48,776 bases of DNA from Aquisalinus sp. (GTDB lineage Bacteria > Pseudomonadota > Alphaproteobacteria > Caulobacterales > Parvularculaceae). Below the pieces are notes generated by a model that was given only the letters and a program-made list of their open reading frames with translations, was not told the origin of the DNA and searched no databases. The stretch covers positions 1-48,776 of the forward strand of contig JALEGJ010000056.1 in NCBI GenBank assembly GCA_022763115.1, written 5' to 3'. Shown in pieces: positions 15,134 to 22,905 of the stretch (positions within the stretch are counted from its first letter, which is position 1; the number at the start of each line of letters is the position of its first letter). Both the position numbers and the translations under genes were made by a program.

Positions 15134-15603
15134 GTGACAAGGCAGACATATATACGCGTGTCACCAAGGAAATTCTGGCCGTACTTGAAGGCGAGCATAA
15201 CGAAGTTGCGCGGATGGCGACCATTTCCTGTCTTTTGCATGAGGCTTTTGAAGATCGGATCTGGACAGGTTTTTACATCGTTGATCCTGAAAAGTCGGAG
15301 GAGCTCGTGGTTGGGCCTTATCAGGGCACGCTGGGCTGCTTGCGCATTCCATTTGGCAAGGGCGTGTGTGGCACAGCTGCTGCGGAGTTGGTCACGCAGG
15401 TTGTCGAGGACGTGCATGACTTTCCGGGACACATTGCCTGTGACAGTCGCTCTGTCAGTGAGATTGTCGTGCCTGTACGGAATGATAGGGGGGAGTTGAT
15501 CGCCGTGCTTGATATTGATTCAGACAAGCCGGCGATGTTTGATACAACGGACAGGGAAGCGCTTGAGCATCTGGTTATACAGGTTTTTACTTCAGGGACA
15601 TAA
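15130..15603 (+). CDS. msrC: free methionine-(R)-sulfoxide reductase (GAF domain)
   Basis: A single GAF domain of 157 residues of the fRMsr (YebR) type, which reduces free methionine-R-sulfoxide. The three conserved cysteines are present: Cys70 in TLGCLRIPFG, Cys80 in KGVCGTAAAE and Cys104 in HIACDSRS. The rest, VGPYQGTL, VEDVHDFPGH, SEIVVPV and LIAVLDIDSD, is the family hallmark. It is the last gene of the operon that starts with gabT; the four upstream genes give no clear reason for a Met-sulfoxide reductase here apart from amino-acid repair or salvage. Confidence 0.92.
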   Translation: MSDKADIYTRVTKEILAVLEGEHNEVARMATISCLLHEAFEDRIWTGFYIVDPEKSEELVVGPYQGTLGCLRIPFGKGVCGTAAAELVTQVVEDVHDFPGHIACDSRSVSEIVVPVRNDRGELIAVLDIDSDKPAMFDTTDREALEHLVIQVFTSGT

Positions 15604-15769
15604 AATCCGGCGGCGTGAAAACTGCTGAAGTTCCTCATTTTTCGACAGGTCGCTGTGCGACCGATAAGGATGAGGACTTTGAAACAGTCCTGGTTCAGAG
15701 TGATTGCGTCCCGCGCAATGTGCAGACCTGTTGAAAGATCAAGTCTCGCCACGACTTGTGCTCGTCAAG
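15604..15769. other. convergent intergenic region with nested inverted repeats
   Basis: Between two convergent genes. It contains GGTCGC / GCGACC (15648-15653, 15657-15662) inside a wider pair TCCTCAT / ATGAGGA (15632-15638, 15670-15676). No T-run follows on either strand, so it is not a standard terminator. It could form a hairpin that ends both transcripts with Rho, or a structured RNA. I see no coding potential. Confidence 0.35.
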
Positions 15770-16501
15770 CTACTTGTTCCGTTTTGCCTCTTTGCGCGCT
15801 TTATCTTTTGCGGCTGAGGCTTTCAGCACACCGAACAGGCCGGGGTTTTTTTGCGGCGCAGCTTGAGTTTGCTGCGGTGTTTGCTGTGCTGCTACCTGTT
15901 CTCCGCCAGCCGGAGGGGCGACAGGGGCAGGTTCGATACGCTGCGCCGGATCAGCAACTGCGTTTTGAGCCGGCTCAGCCTGCGCTGATGTCTGGGCAGA
16001 AACGTTCTTGTTGCGATTGGCGCGGGCATTTTCCATCGTTTTGCGCACATTGATCGGGTTGTCGATGTTTGGCAGTTCAATCACACCGACACCCGTGCCG
16101 CGCAAGGTCATGCTGCCATAGCCAAAAATCCGGCCCCAGATGGACTGTTGCAAATTGATTTCCTCGATATTGCCGAGGCTCACTTCCTTGGTGTCACGTG
16201 AGATCAGGCCGGTCTTGAAAATAAACCTGTATGTGGTGATAGCGATTTCCGTGGTCCACAGATGGATCATGTGGAGCAGCAGGATCAGGCAGCCCAGGAA
16301 AATGGCAAACAGGGACACGTAATAGCCAAGGGCAAGGTCTTCAAAACTGCGCCCGAGCCCGAACTGGCCCCAGGCAAACACAGCCACAGGAGCAAAGCTC
16401 AGGATGAAAAAGAACACATGCCAGAAGGAATAGGTCCAGTTGAAGCGGGCCCGCATGATGATTTCCTCATCTCCCGCCAGTGTCTGCTCTACATAACTCA
16501 T
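15770..16501 (-). CDS. PH-domain (bPH2/YdbS-like) inner-membrane protein
   Basis: The start at 16501 (MSYVEQTLAGDEEII) is preferred because GGGGATCG lies about 10 nt upstream; a longer ORF to 16555 has none. Two membrane helices (YSFWHVFFFILSFAPVAVFAW and SLFAIFLGCLILLLHMIHLW) are followed by a bacterial PH domain: TTYRFIFKTGLISRDTKEVSL, NIEEINLQQSIWGRIFGYGS, LRGTGVGVIELPNIDNP. After that comes a 75-residue Ala/Pro/Gln-rich linker and a basic C-terminus (KDKARKEAKRNK) that is probably disordered and cytoplasmic. The long tail is unusual for the family. Function is unknown; such proteins are linked to membrane or envelope homeostasis. It is divergent from ettA. Confidence 0.85.
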   Translation of the reverse strand: MSYVEQTLAGDEEIIMRARFNWTYSFWHVFFFILSFAPVAVFAWGQFGLGRSFEDLALGYYVSLFAIFLGCLILLLHMIHLWTTEIAITTYRFIFKTGLISRDTKEVSLGNIEEINLQQSIWGRIFGYGSMTLRGTGVGVIELPNIDNPINVRKTMENARANRNKNVSAQTSAQAEPAQNAVADPAQRIEPAPVAPPAGGEQVAAQQTPQQTQAAPQKNPGLFGVLKASAAKDKARKEAKRNK

Positions 16502-16709
16502 GATCTGCGATCCCCGCCTTACTTGACGCCCCCTCTTATATAGGACTTTTGGCAAACAGCAAAAAGAGGCTTCTTGCCACGCCGGTTGAAAAAGGACAGT
16601 TGAATTTCAAGGGGGTGCCGCCTAAAGCAGACAGCCTGTTTCCAGCTTTCCGGCTGTGCCGTTTGTGACTGCCGAAAGCATATTTATTCCATCAAACGGT
16701 GATCCGACC

Positions 16710-18395
16710 ATGTCAAAATACCAGTATATTTACTTCATGACCGGCCTGACCAAGGCCTATGGCTCCAAGAAAATCCTCGAAAACGTGCATTTGCAGTTTT
16801 ATCCCGACGCCAAGATCGGGATTGTCGGGGTCAATGGTGCCGGTAAATCCACGCTGCTGAAAATCATGGCCGGTGTTGACCAGGAGTTTTCCGGTGAGGC
16901 CTATGCCGCAGACGGCGCCAAGGTTGGCTATTTGCCGCAAGAGCCGGAGCTTGATCCCTCCAAGACCGTTTTTGAGAACGCGCTGGAGGGCGTGGGCGAG
17001 ATCAAGGACAAGATTGACGAGTTCAACCGCGTTTCCATGGAAATGGCCGAGAATTATTCCGATGAGCTGATGGAGCAGATGTCTGCTCTGCAGGAAGAGA
17101 TTGATGCGCTGGATGCGTGGGATATCGATTCAAAGGTCGAGATGGCAATGGATGCCTTGCGCTGTCCGCCGGGTGACTGGCCAGTGGACAAGCTCTCGGG
17201 TGGTGAAAAGCGCCGGGTGGCGCTGGCACGCCTCCTGTTATCCAAGCCGGACCTGTTGCTGCTCGACGAGCCTACCAACCATCTGGACGCTGAAAGCGTT
17301 GCCTGGCTCGAAAACTATCTGCGCAATTTCCCCGGCGCTGTGGTGCTGGTGACACACGACCGTTATTTCCTTGATAATGTGACGGGCTGGATTCTCGAAC
17401 TGGATCGTGCACGCGGTATTCCGTATGAGGGCAATTATTCCTCCTGGTTGGAACAGAAAGCCAAACGGCTGGAGCAGGAGCAGCGTGAGGAGCAGACGCG
17501 TCAGCGCACGTTGTCGGCTGAACTCGACTGGATCCGCTCAAGCCCGAAAGCCCGTCAGGCCAAGTCGAAAGCCCGTATTCAGGCCTATGACGATCTCGCC
17601 AACAAGGCTGCCAAGGCTGAGGTATCTACAGCCCAGATTCAAATTCCGCCGGGCCCTCGCCTTGGCGGAGTGGTCATCGAAGCAGAAAACCTCAAGAAAG
17701 GCTTTGAGGACAAGCTGCTGATTGGCGATCTCTCGTTCAAATTGCCCCCCGGTGGCATTGTCGGTGTGATCGGCCCGAACGGTGCCGGTAAAACGACGTT
17801 GTTTAAGATGCTGACGGGGCAGGACACGCCGGATGAAGGCACGTTGCGTGTCGGCGACACAGTGTCGCTCGGCTATATGGACCAGACTCGTGATGCGCTC
17901 GACCCGTCTAAAACCGTCTGGGAACAGATTTCTGACGGATTGGATGTCATAACACTGGGCAAGGCCGAGCCGGGCACCAAGCCACGCGAAGTTCCCTCCC
18001 GCGCCTATGTGTCCTGGTTCAATTTCAAGGGCGCCGATCAGCAGAAGAAAGTCGGCGACCTCTCCGGCGGTGAGCGCAACCGCGTGCAACTGGCGATGAT
18101 GCTGAAAGAAGGTGCAAACCTGTTGCTGCTTGACGAGCCGACCAACGATCTTGATGTGGATACCCTGCGCGAGCTTGAGAATGCGCTGGATGATTTCCCC
18201 GGTTGCGCGGTCATTATCTCGCACGACCGCTGGTTCCTTGATCGTATCGCGACACACATTCTTGCCTTCGAAGGCGATAGCCATGTGGAGTGGTTCGAGG
18301 GCAACTTCGAGGATTACATCGAGGACAAGAAGCGTCGTCTTGGTCCGGATGCGGATATTCCAAAGCGCATCCAGTATCGCAAGATTGAGCGGTGA
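16710..18395 (+). CDS. ettA: energy-dependent translational throttle protein EttA (ABC-F)
   Basis: A 561-residue ABC-F ATPase with no membrane domain. The first ABC half has Walker A GVNGAGKSTLLK, signature KLSGGEKRRVALARLL and DEPTNHLD; the second has GPNGAGKTTLFK, LSGGERNRVQLAMML and DEPTNDLD. The linker between them (YSSWLEQKAKRLEQEQREEQ and following helices) is the P-site tRNA-interaction motif that reaches the ribosome. Length and the YGSKKILENVHLQF start match EttA, which gates entry into the elongation cycle according to ATP/ADP. The start at 16710 is chosen by homology; the ORF upstream to 16656 lacks a binding site. Confidence 0.95.
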   Translation: MSKYQYIYFMTGLTKAYGSKKILENVHLQFYPDAKIGIVGVNGAGKSTLLKIMAGVDQEFSGEAYAADGAKVGYLPQEPELDPSKTVFENALEGVGEIKDKIDEFNRVSMEMAENYSDELMEQMSALQEEIDALDAWDIDSKVEMAMDALRCPPGDWPVDKLSGGEKRRVALARLLLSKPDLLLLDEPTNHLDAESVAWLENYLRNFPGAVVLVTHDRYFLDNVTGWILELDRARGIPYEGNYSSWLEQKAKRLEQEQREEQTRQRTLSAELDWIRSSPKARQAKSKARIQAYDDLANKAAKAEVSTAQIQIPPGPRLGGVVIEAENLKKGFEDKLLIGDLSFKLPPGGIVGVIGPNGAGKTTLFKMLTGQDTPDEGTLRVGDTVSLGYMDQTRDALDPSKTVWEQISDGLDVITLGKAEPGTKPREVPSRAYVSWFNFKGADQQKKVGDLSGGERNRVQLAMMLKEGANLLLLDEPTNDLDVDTLRELENALDDFPGCAVIISHDRWFLDRIATHILAFEGDSHVEWFEGNFEDYIEDKKRRLGPDADIPKRIQYRKIER

Positions 18396-18419
18396 TCGCT
18401 CTGCTTCTCGCGCTACAAA

Positions 18420-18444
18420 ATTCACTTTGAAAAACAAAGTGAAT
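18420..18444. promoter_or_regulatory. palindrome upstream of the amidohydrolase gene (candidate operator)
   Basis: ATTCACTTTG (18420-18429) and CAAAGTGAAT (18435-18444) form perfect 10-bp arms around five A. TTGAAA at 18427-18432 could be a -35 with TAGGCT at 18449-18454 as a weak -10, putting the palindrome over the promoter. As RNA it could also act as a hairpin after ettA, but there is no T-run. An operator for a regulator encoded elsewhere is the likelier reading. Confidence 0.5.
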
Positions 18445-18454
18445 GCGTTAGGCT

Positions 18455-18476
18455 GCCTCCTAGTATTAAGGGAGGC
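18455..18476 (+). promoter_or_regulatory. hairpin covering the amidohydrolase ribosome binding site
   Basis: GCCTCC (18455-18460) pairs with GGAGGC (18471-18476) around a 10-nt loop. The right arm is the Shine-Dalgarno GGAGG, which ends 5 nt before the ATG at 18481. The stem is short, six base pairs, but all except one are G-C. Confidence 0.4.
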
Positions 18477-18480
18477 GGTG

Positions 18481-19746
18481 ATGCGTTATATAGTCTTGCT
18501 TTTGGGAGGTTTTGCACTGGCTGCCTGTCAGGATGTTGCTGCACCAGTTGAGGGAGCAGTCAAATACATCAATGCCCAGTGGTGGGATGGCGGCACTTTT
18601 ACCAGCGGGGAAAGGTGCACGAGCGGTGACAGCTTTGTCGCCTGTCCGTCTGGGGTTGCTGAAACAGTCGATCTTGAAGGCGCGTATGCTATTCCCGGCC
18701 TTGCTGAAGCGCATAACCACAATGTTGATAACAATTTCGGCTTTACCCGGATGAACCCGGAATATCTGAAGCGTGGTATTTTCTATGTGAAAAACCCCAA
18801 CTCTTTTGCATCAGATTATCAGTATGTTGAGGCTGATGTCGCAAAGCCGAATACAATAGATGCGATTTTCTCCATGGGCGGTGTAACCATTGCCGGAGGG
18901 CATCCCGAAAGATTATACGTTGAGTTCCTCAGCCAGATGCCAGCCTATATGGGGCGTGATTTTGACAGCCTGAATGGCGATGCGTTTCATCTGGTCGCCA
19001 GCACGGCAGATATTGTGCCAACGCTTGATTTACTGAAAGAGCAGGGTGCGCAATTTGTCAAAACTTATCTTCTGTATTCAGAGGAATTTGAAGAGCGGGT
19101 GAATGATGACAGCTTTTATGGCGCCAAGGGCTTGTCGCCAGAGATTCACAAGGCCCTGACGCAGGCGGCGCAAGCCAGAGGGCTGAGAGTGTCAGCCCAT
19201 GTGGAAACGGCAGCGGATTTCGAGGCAGCCGTTGCTTCCGGCGTTGACGAGATCAATCATTTGCCGGGATATTTTGTACGCGATGTGGAAACAGTTGAAG
19301 AGGCAGAGGCGAAATATCTGATCCCGCCCGGTGTCGCGCAATCGGCTGCCGAAAAGGGAATTGCCGTCGTCACGACAACGGTTATTTCAACCAATTTCTA
19401 TCAGGATGACCCGGACGCTTATGAGAACGTCAAGGCGATGCAGGTGAAAAACATCGCGAGACTGAAAGAGGCGGGTGTGTTCCTTGCCATTGGCAGTGAC
19501 AATTACATGTCAACTGCAGCGGCAGAAGCGCAGCATCTCGTTGATATCGGTGCACTGACGACGGAGGAAGTGCTGGATTACTGGATCAAATCGGCAAGGC
19601 GCGTCATTTTCCCGGCGCGTAAGATCGATTGTCTTTATGACGGCTGTGAAGCAAGTTTTATCGCTGTACAGGAAAACCCCATCGAAACCCTGCCAACACC
19701 GGAGATAATCACCTACAAGCTGAAACAAGGCTACGTCTTGAATTGA
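18481..19746 (+). CDS. amidohydrolase-family lipoprotein
   Basis: A 421-residue metal-dependent hydrolase exported as a lipoprotein: the signal peptide MRYIVLLLGGFALAAC ends in a clear lipobox (LAAC, Cys16), preceded by GGAGG. The amidohydrolase fold shows in IPGLAEAHNHNVDNN, with the metal ligands His78 and His80, SAHVETAADFEAAVASGVDE with HLPG, and AIGSDNY with the catalytic Asp. The composite beta-sandwich strand at the N-terminus (GAVKYINAQWWDGGTF) is typical of imidazolonepropionase/dipeptidase-like members. Substrate is unknown. It is followed after 60 bp by a secreted deiminase-family protein, so the two may process the same amidine- or imine-containing compound in the periplasm; that link is inference. 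Confidence 0.88.
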   Translation: MRYIVLLLGGFALAACQDVAAPVEGAVKYINAQWWDGGTFTSGERCTSGDSFVACPSGVAETVDLEGAYAIPGLAEAHNHNVDNNFGFTRMNPEYLKRGIFYVKNPNSFASDYQYVEADVAKPNTIDAIFSMGGVTIAGGHPERLYVEFLSQMPAYMGRDFDSLNGDAFHLVASTADIVPTLDLLKEQGAQFVKTYLLYSEEFEERVNDDSFYGAKGLSPEIHKALTQAAQARGLRVSAHVETAADFEAAVASGVDEINHLPGYFVRDVETVEEAEAKYLIPPGVAQSAAEKGIAVVTTTVISTNFYQDDPDAYENVKAMQVKNIARLKEAGVFLAIGSDNYMSTAAAEAQHLVDIGALTTEEVLDYWIKSARRVIFPARKIDCLYDGCEASFIAVQENPIETLPTPEIITYKLKQGYVLN

Positions 19747-19806
19747 ACATGAGGGAAGGCGTCTAGCGCCCGCTCCGCTTGTGGAGCCGTATGCAGGGAA
19801 GAGATT

Positions 19807-20877
19807 ATGTTTTTTGTTCTGCTGGCGAGTGCAATTTTGCAGGTTGCGGATGCTGCGCAACCAGGCGCATCCGTGTCGGAGAGGGCACCATATACCATGA
19901 AGGACCAGTCTGAACTGATCGTGGTCGCAGCGCCGAGGCATGATGATCCGTATTATGCTGAAGAAAAGCAGAACATATTTGATTTTCACATTGCCTATGC
20001 CGCAGTCATTGCGGGGCATGATGATTTCCTTGTGCTGACGGATGCTGAAACCTATCCGGCGTATGTTCAGGTTCTGGGAGAGGCGCGTGTGGCGATTGCA
20101 CCGCAAAGCGACATCTGGCTGCGTGACTTTGGTCTGTCGAATATGACCGCACCTGTGATGTTTCGCTATACGGCAGAGGGGCAGGGCGGCAAAGCAAAAG
20201 GTCAGGCAGATGCTGATGATGTACAGGATATTATTGCTGAGCTCACAGAAGTGACCGGTCTGACTTACAAAGAGTCCGACCTGTTGAATGATGGCGGCAA
20301 CTTTGTGGATGATTATCACGGTCGCGCAGTCCTCAGCAGGAAATTCTTGCGTGATAACAATCTCGAAGAATCAGAGGCGCGAGGTATTTTAATCGAGGCA
20401 ACTGGGCTTTCGCATATTGCCTTTATCGAGGCAGATGAGCAGGGCGGGCTCGAACATGCTGATGGCGTTGTCGCCTTTATTGATCCGAATGTGCTTGTCA
20501 TAAATACCTATCCGGAAGACCCTGAATATGCAGCTGACCTTCGCGCGCAGCTGCGGGCGGACCTGCCGGATGTTGTCATTCATGAAATTGTGACGCCGCA
20601 TGACGACAGCAAGGTAGTCGATGACAGATTTGGCTCTGCGTGTGGTTTGTACACAAACATGCTCGTCACGCCTGACAGGATTTACTTCCCGCAGTTTGAT
20701 ATTCCGGAAGACCAGGAAGCGCTGGAGAGTATTCGCCGATGGACGTCAAAAGAGGTGATACCTGTTCCTTCCGGGAAAGTCTGCCATATGGGTGGCAGCG
20801 TGCGCTGCATGTCCTGGCAGTTGCGGGGAGAGAATGCAGCGAAACTGAAAGCGTGGGCGGCCTCAACTGATAGATAA
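19807..20877 (+). CDS. secreted agmatine/peptidylarginine deiminase-family protein
   Basis: A 356-residue protein with a cleavable-looking signal peptide (MFFVLLASAILQVADA) and the alpha/beta propeller signatures of the agmatine deiminase / PAD_porph family: DIWLRDFG (102-109), NDGGNFVDD (161-169), LEHADG with the catalytic His217, and GGSVRCMSWQ near the C-terminus with the nucleophile Cys334. All catalytic positions appear to be present. The family hydrolyses guanidinium groups (agmatine, peptidyl-arginine) to citrulline-type products and ammonia. An exported form is less usual than the cytoplasmic AguA. GGGAAGAG precedes the ATG. Cotranscription with the lipoprotein amidohydrolase upstream is likely. 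Confidence 0.82.
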   Translation: MFFVLLASAILQVADAAQPGASVSERAPYTMKDQSELIVVAAPRHDDPYYAEEKQNIFDFHIAYAAVIAGHDDFLVLTDAETYPAYVQVLGEARVAIAPQSDIWLRDFGLSNMTAPVMFRYTAEGQGGKAKGQADADDVQDIIAELTEVTGLTYKESDLLNDGGNFVDDYHGRAVLSRKFLRDNNLEESEARGILIEATGLSHIAFIEADEQGGLEHADGVVAFIDPNVLVINTYPEDPEYAADLRAQLRADLPDVVIHEIVTPHDDSKVVDDRFGSACGLYTNMLVTPDRIYFPQFDIPEDQEALESIRRWTSKEVIPVPSGKVCHMGGSVRCMSWQLRGENAAKLKAWAASTDR

Positions 20878-20964
20878 AGCCGGGTAAGTTGCTTGGCTTC
20901 AGACTTTGCGGGATGCGCTGTGGATACGGTCTCCATTTCTGTGGTAGAGACAATACCGATCAGC

Positions 20965-20993
20965 TTGACCATATAAAGAAATCTTTATATGTT
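20965..20993 (+). promoter_or_regulatory. promoter of the metF operon with embedded 10-2-10 palindrome
   Basis: TTGACC (20965-20970) and TATGTT (20988-20993), 17 bp apart, form a plausible sigma-70 promoter. Between and over them lies a perfect inverted repeat, CATATAAAGA (20970-20979), AA, TCTTTATATG (20982-20991). This is the size and symmetry of ArsR-family operators, and the gene directly downstream encodes an ArsR-type regulator with a SAM/SAH-binding domain, so autorepression is the simple reading. Transcription would start near 21000, leaving a leader of about 24 nt. Confidence 0.75.
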
Positions 20994-21023
20994 TATGTCA
21001 AAGGTGAGCGCTGTCGAAAACTC

Positions 21024-22028
21024 ATGTCTGAAGCCAGTCTGGATCATACGTTGCGGATTTTTCGCGCGGTGGGAGAAGAAACCCGCCTGCGCATTATGGT
21101 TCTGCTCGCGCGGGGTGAGTTGACCGTCACCGAGCTGACCCAGATTCTGGGCCAAAGCCAGCCCCGTGTCTCCCGTCATATCAAGATACTGGCCGAGGCA
21201 GGGGTGGTCGAGCGCTATCCGGAAGGAGCGTGGGTATTCTATCGTTTGCAGGACATGAAGCCGGAAATGGCTGTGCTCGAGAAATCCCTCGCTTTGCTCA
21301 AATCCTCCTCCGATCTGATTATCGCCCGGGACAGGGAGCGTCTGGAGCAAGTGCGCCGGGCGCGGGCGGAACTTGCCGCCAGCTATTTTCAGGAAAGCGC
21401 TGCTGAATGGGACAGCCTGCGGCGATTGCATTTGCCTGAGTCTGATGTCGAGCAGGCAATGCGCGATATGCTGGGAACGACGCGGGTTGAGCAGTTTGTC
21501 GATCTCGGCACAGGCACCGGGCGTATGCTGATTGTCTTTCAGGATATCTATGCGCAAGGTGTCGGCTTTGACCTGTCACGCGAGATGCTTGCTGTTGCCA
21601 GGGCACGGCTGGAAGAGGCCGGGGTGACCCACGCGCGTATTCGCCAGAGCGACCTTTTTTCCCTGCCATTAGAATCGGGGACAGCGGATATTGTCTGTAT
21701 CCATCAGGTTCTGCACTTCCTTTCTGATCCGGCGACGGCCATCAGTAGTGCCAAGACCCTCCTGAAACCGGGTGGACGGATGCTTGTCGCTGATTTTGCG
21801 TCCCACGAGCTTGAATTTCTGCGTGAGAACCATGCCCATCGACGTCTCGGGTTTTCTGACGCAGAAGTGCAGGGCTGGGCGCAGGGGTGCGGTTTGGATC
21901 TGGTGCGCTCGCAGACGCTCGCGCCAGGCAAGAGCGAAAAAGGAAAGTTGACCGTAAAGTTGTGGCTGCTTTCCCTGCCCCAGGATAAAAAAGTGAAGTC
22001 CCGCAGAAAGGCTGATATCCATGCCTGA
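21024..22028 (+). CDS. ArsR-family regulator fused to a SAM-methyltransferase-like domain (SahR-like)
   Basis: A 334-residue two-domain protein. Residues 8-85 form a winged helix: RIFRAVGEETRLRIMVLL, LTVTELTQILGQSQPRVSRH (recognition helix) and VERYPEGAWVFYRL (wing). From about 145 there is a class-I methyltransferase fold with motif I FVDLGTGTGRML, the acidic GFDLSREML and QVLHFLSD. This architecture next to metF is that of SahR, which senses S-adenosylhomocysteine and represses methionine-cycle genes (established in Desulfovibrio and predicted more widely). The ATG at 21024 is chosen because the HTH starts right after it and the predicted promoter lies upstream. Overlaps metF by 8 bp. Confidence 0.85.
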   Translation: MSEASLDHTLRIFRAVGEETRLRIMVLLARGELTVTELTQILGQSQPRVSRHIKILAEAGVVERYPEGAWVFYRLQDMKPEMAVLEKSLALLKSSSDLIIARDRERLEQVRRARAELAASYFQESAAEWDSLRRLHLPESDVEQAMRDMLGTTRVEQFVDLGTGTGRMLIVFQDIYAQGVGFDLSREMLAVARARLEEAGVTHARIRQSDLFSLPLESGTADIVCIHQVLHFLSDPATAISSAKTLLKPGGRMLVADFASHELEFLRENHAHRRLGFSDAEVQGWAQGCGLDLVRSQTLAPGKSEKGKLTVKLWLLSLPQDKKVKSRRKADIHA

Positions 22029-22905
22029 GCAATCACCCCTCAAGGTCAGTTTTGAGTTTTTTCCCCCGAAATCCGAGAAGATGCAGACGCAATTGTGGAA
22101 TGCGGTCGAGAGGCTGGCACCACTCAACCCGGATTTTGTATCTGTGACATACGGGGCAGGCGGATCAACACGCGAGCGCACACATGATACTGTCCGCCGG
22201 ATCATCAATAACACAAATCTGCACACAGCGGCGCATCTCACTTGTGTGGAAGCCACACGCGATGAGGTGAACAGCGTATTGGAGGATTACTGGTCAGCGG
22301 GGGTACGGCACATTGTCGCCTTGCGTGGTGATCCGCCGGACGGTGTTGGCGGCACGTTCAAGCAAACCGAAAACGGGTATCGCAACGCGGCGGACCTCGC
22401 CCAAGGCGCGCGGGGCTTGCATGACTTTGAAGTCACAGTCGGCTGTTATCCGGAGAAGCACCCGGAGAGCCCTGACTTTCAGTTGGACATAGAGCTCTTG
22501 AAACAGAAAGTGGATGCTGGCGCGACCCGGGCCATCACGCAGTTCTTTTATGACAATGATGTCTATTTCCGCTTTCTCGAAAAGGTCCGGGCGGCCGGGA
22601 TCAACATTCCTGTTGTGCCGGGCATCATGCCGGTACTGAATTTTGCCTCCTTGCAGAAAATGGCGCGCATGTGTGGCACGACCATCCCGGCCAAGTTGCT
22701 ACGGATGTTTGAAAACCTGGATGATGATCCGGATACGCGGCGGATGGTTGCGGCAACGATTGCCGCAGAGCAATGCCTTGATCTGGCCGATCAGGGCATC
22801 AGTCATTTCCATTTTTACACGCTCAATCGGGCGGAAATGTCTTTTGCCCTTTGTCACATGCTTGGTGTGCGTCCGGCAAAAACTGTTGAGGGTGCTGCGG
22901 CGTAA
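22021..22905 (+). CDS. metF: 5,10-methylenetetrahydrofolate reductase
   Basis: Makes 5-methyl-THF, the methyl donor for methionine synthase. The 294-residue FAD-dependent TIM barrel has the family landmarks VSFEFFPPKS at the N-terminus, VSVTYGAGGSTRERT, HLTCVEATRDEV, ALRGDPP, VGCYPEKHPES and ITQFFYDND. Length is normal. It overlaps the regulator gene by 8 bp and the HD-domain gene by one base (TAATG), so it is translationally coupled within the operon. Confidence 0.96.
   Translation: MPEQSPLKVSFEFFPPKSEKMQTQLWNAVERLAPLNPDFVSVTYGAGGSTRERTHDTVRRIINNTNLHTAAHLTCVEATRDEVNSVLEDYWSAGVRHIVALRGDPPDGVGGTFKQTENGYRNAADLAQGARGLHDFEVTVGCYPEKHPESPDFQLDIELLKQKVDAGATRAITQFFYDNDVYFRFLEKVRAAGINIPVVPGIMPVLNFASLQKMARMCGTTIPAKLLRMFENLDDDPDTRRMVAATIAAEQCLDLADQGISHFHFYTLNRAEMSFALCHMLGVRPAKTVEGAAA

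Noticed and set aside
19510-20319. 269-codon ORF on the minus strand
   Set aside because: Opposite the amidohydrolase and deiminase genes, both with signal peptides and intact motifs; the antisense frame has shadow-like composition.
20878-21023. SAM or SAH riboswitch upstream of the metF operon
   Set aside because: The region is short, the predicted RNA leader is only about 24 nt, and the only clear structure is a DNA-type palindrome across the promoter.
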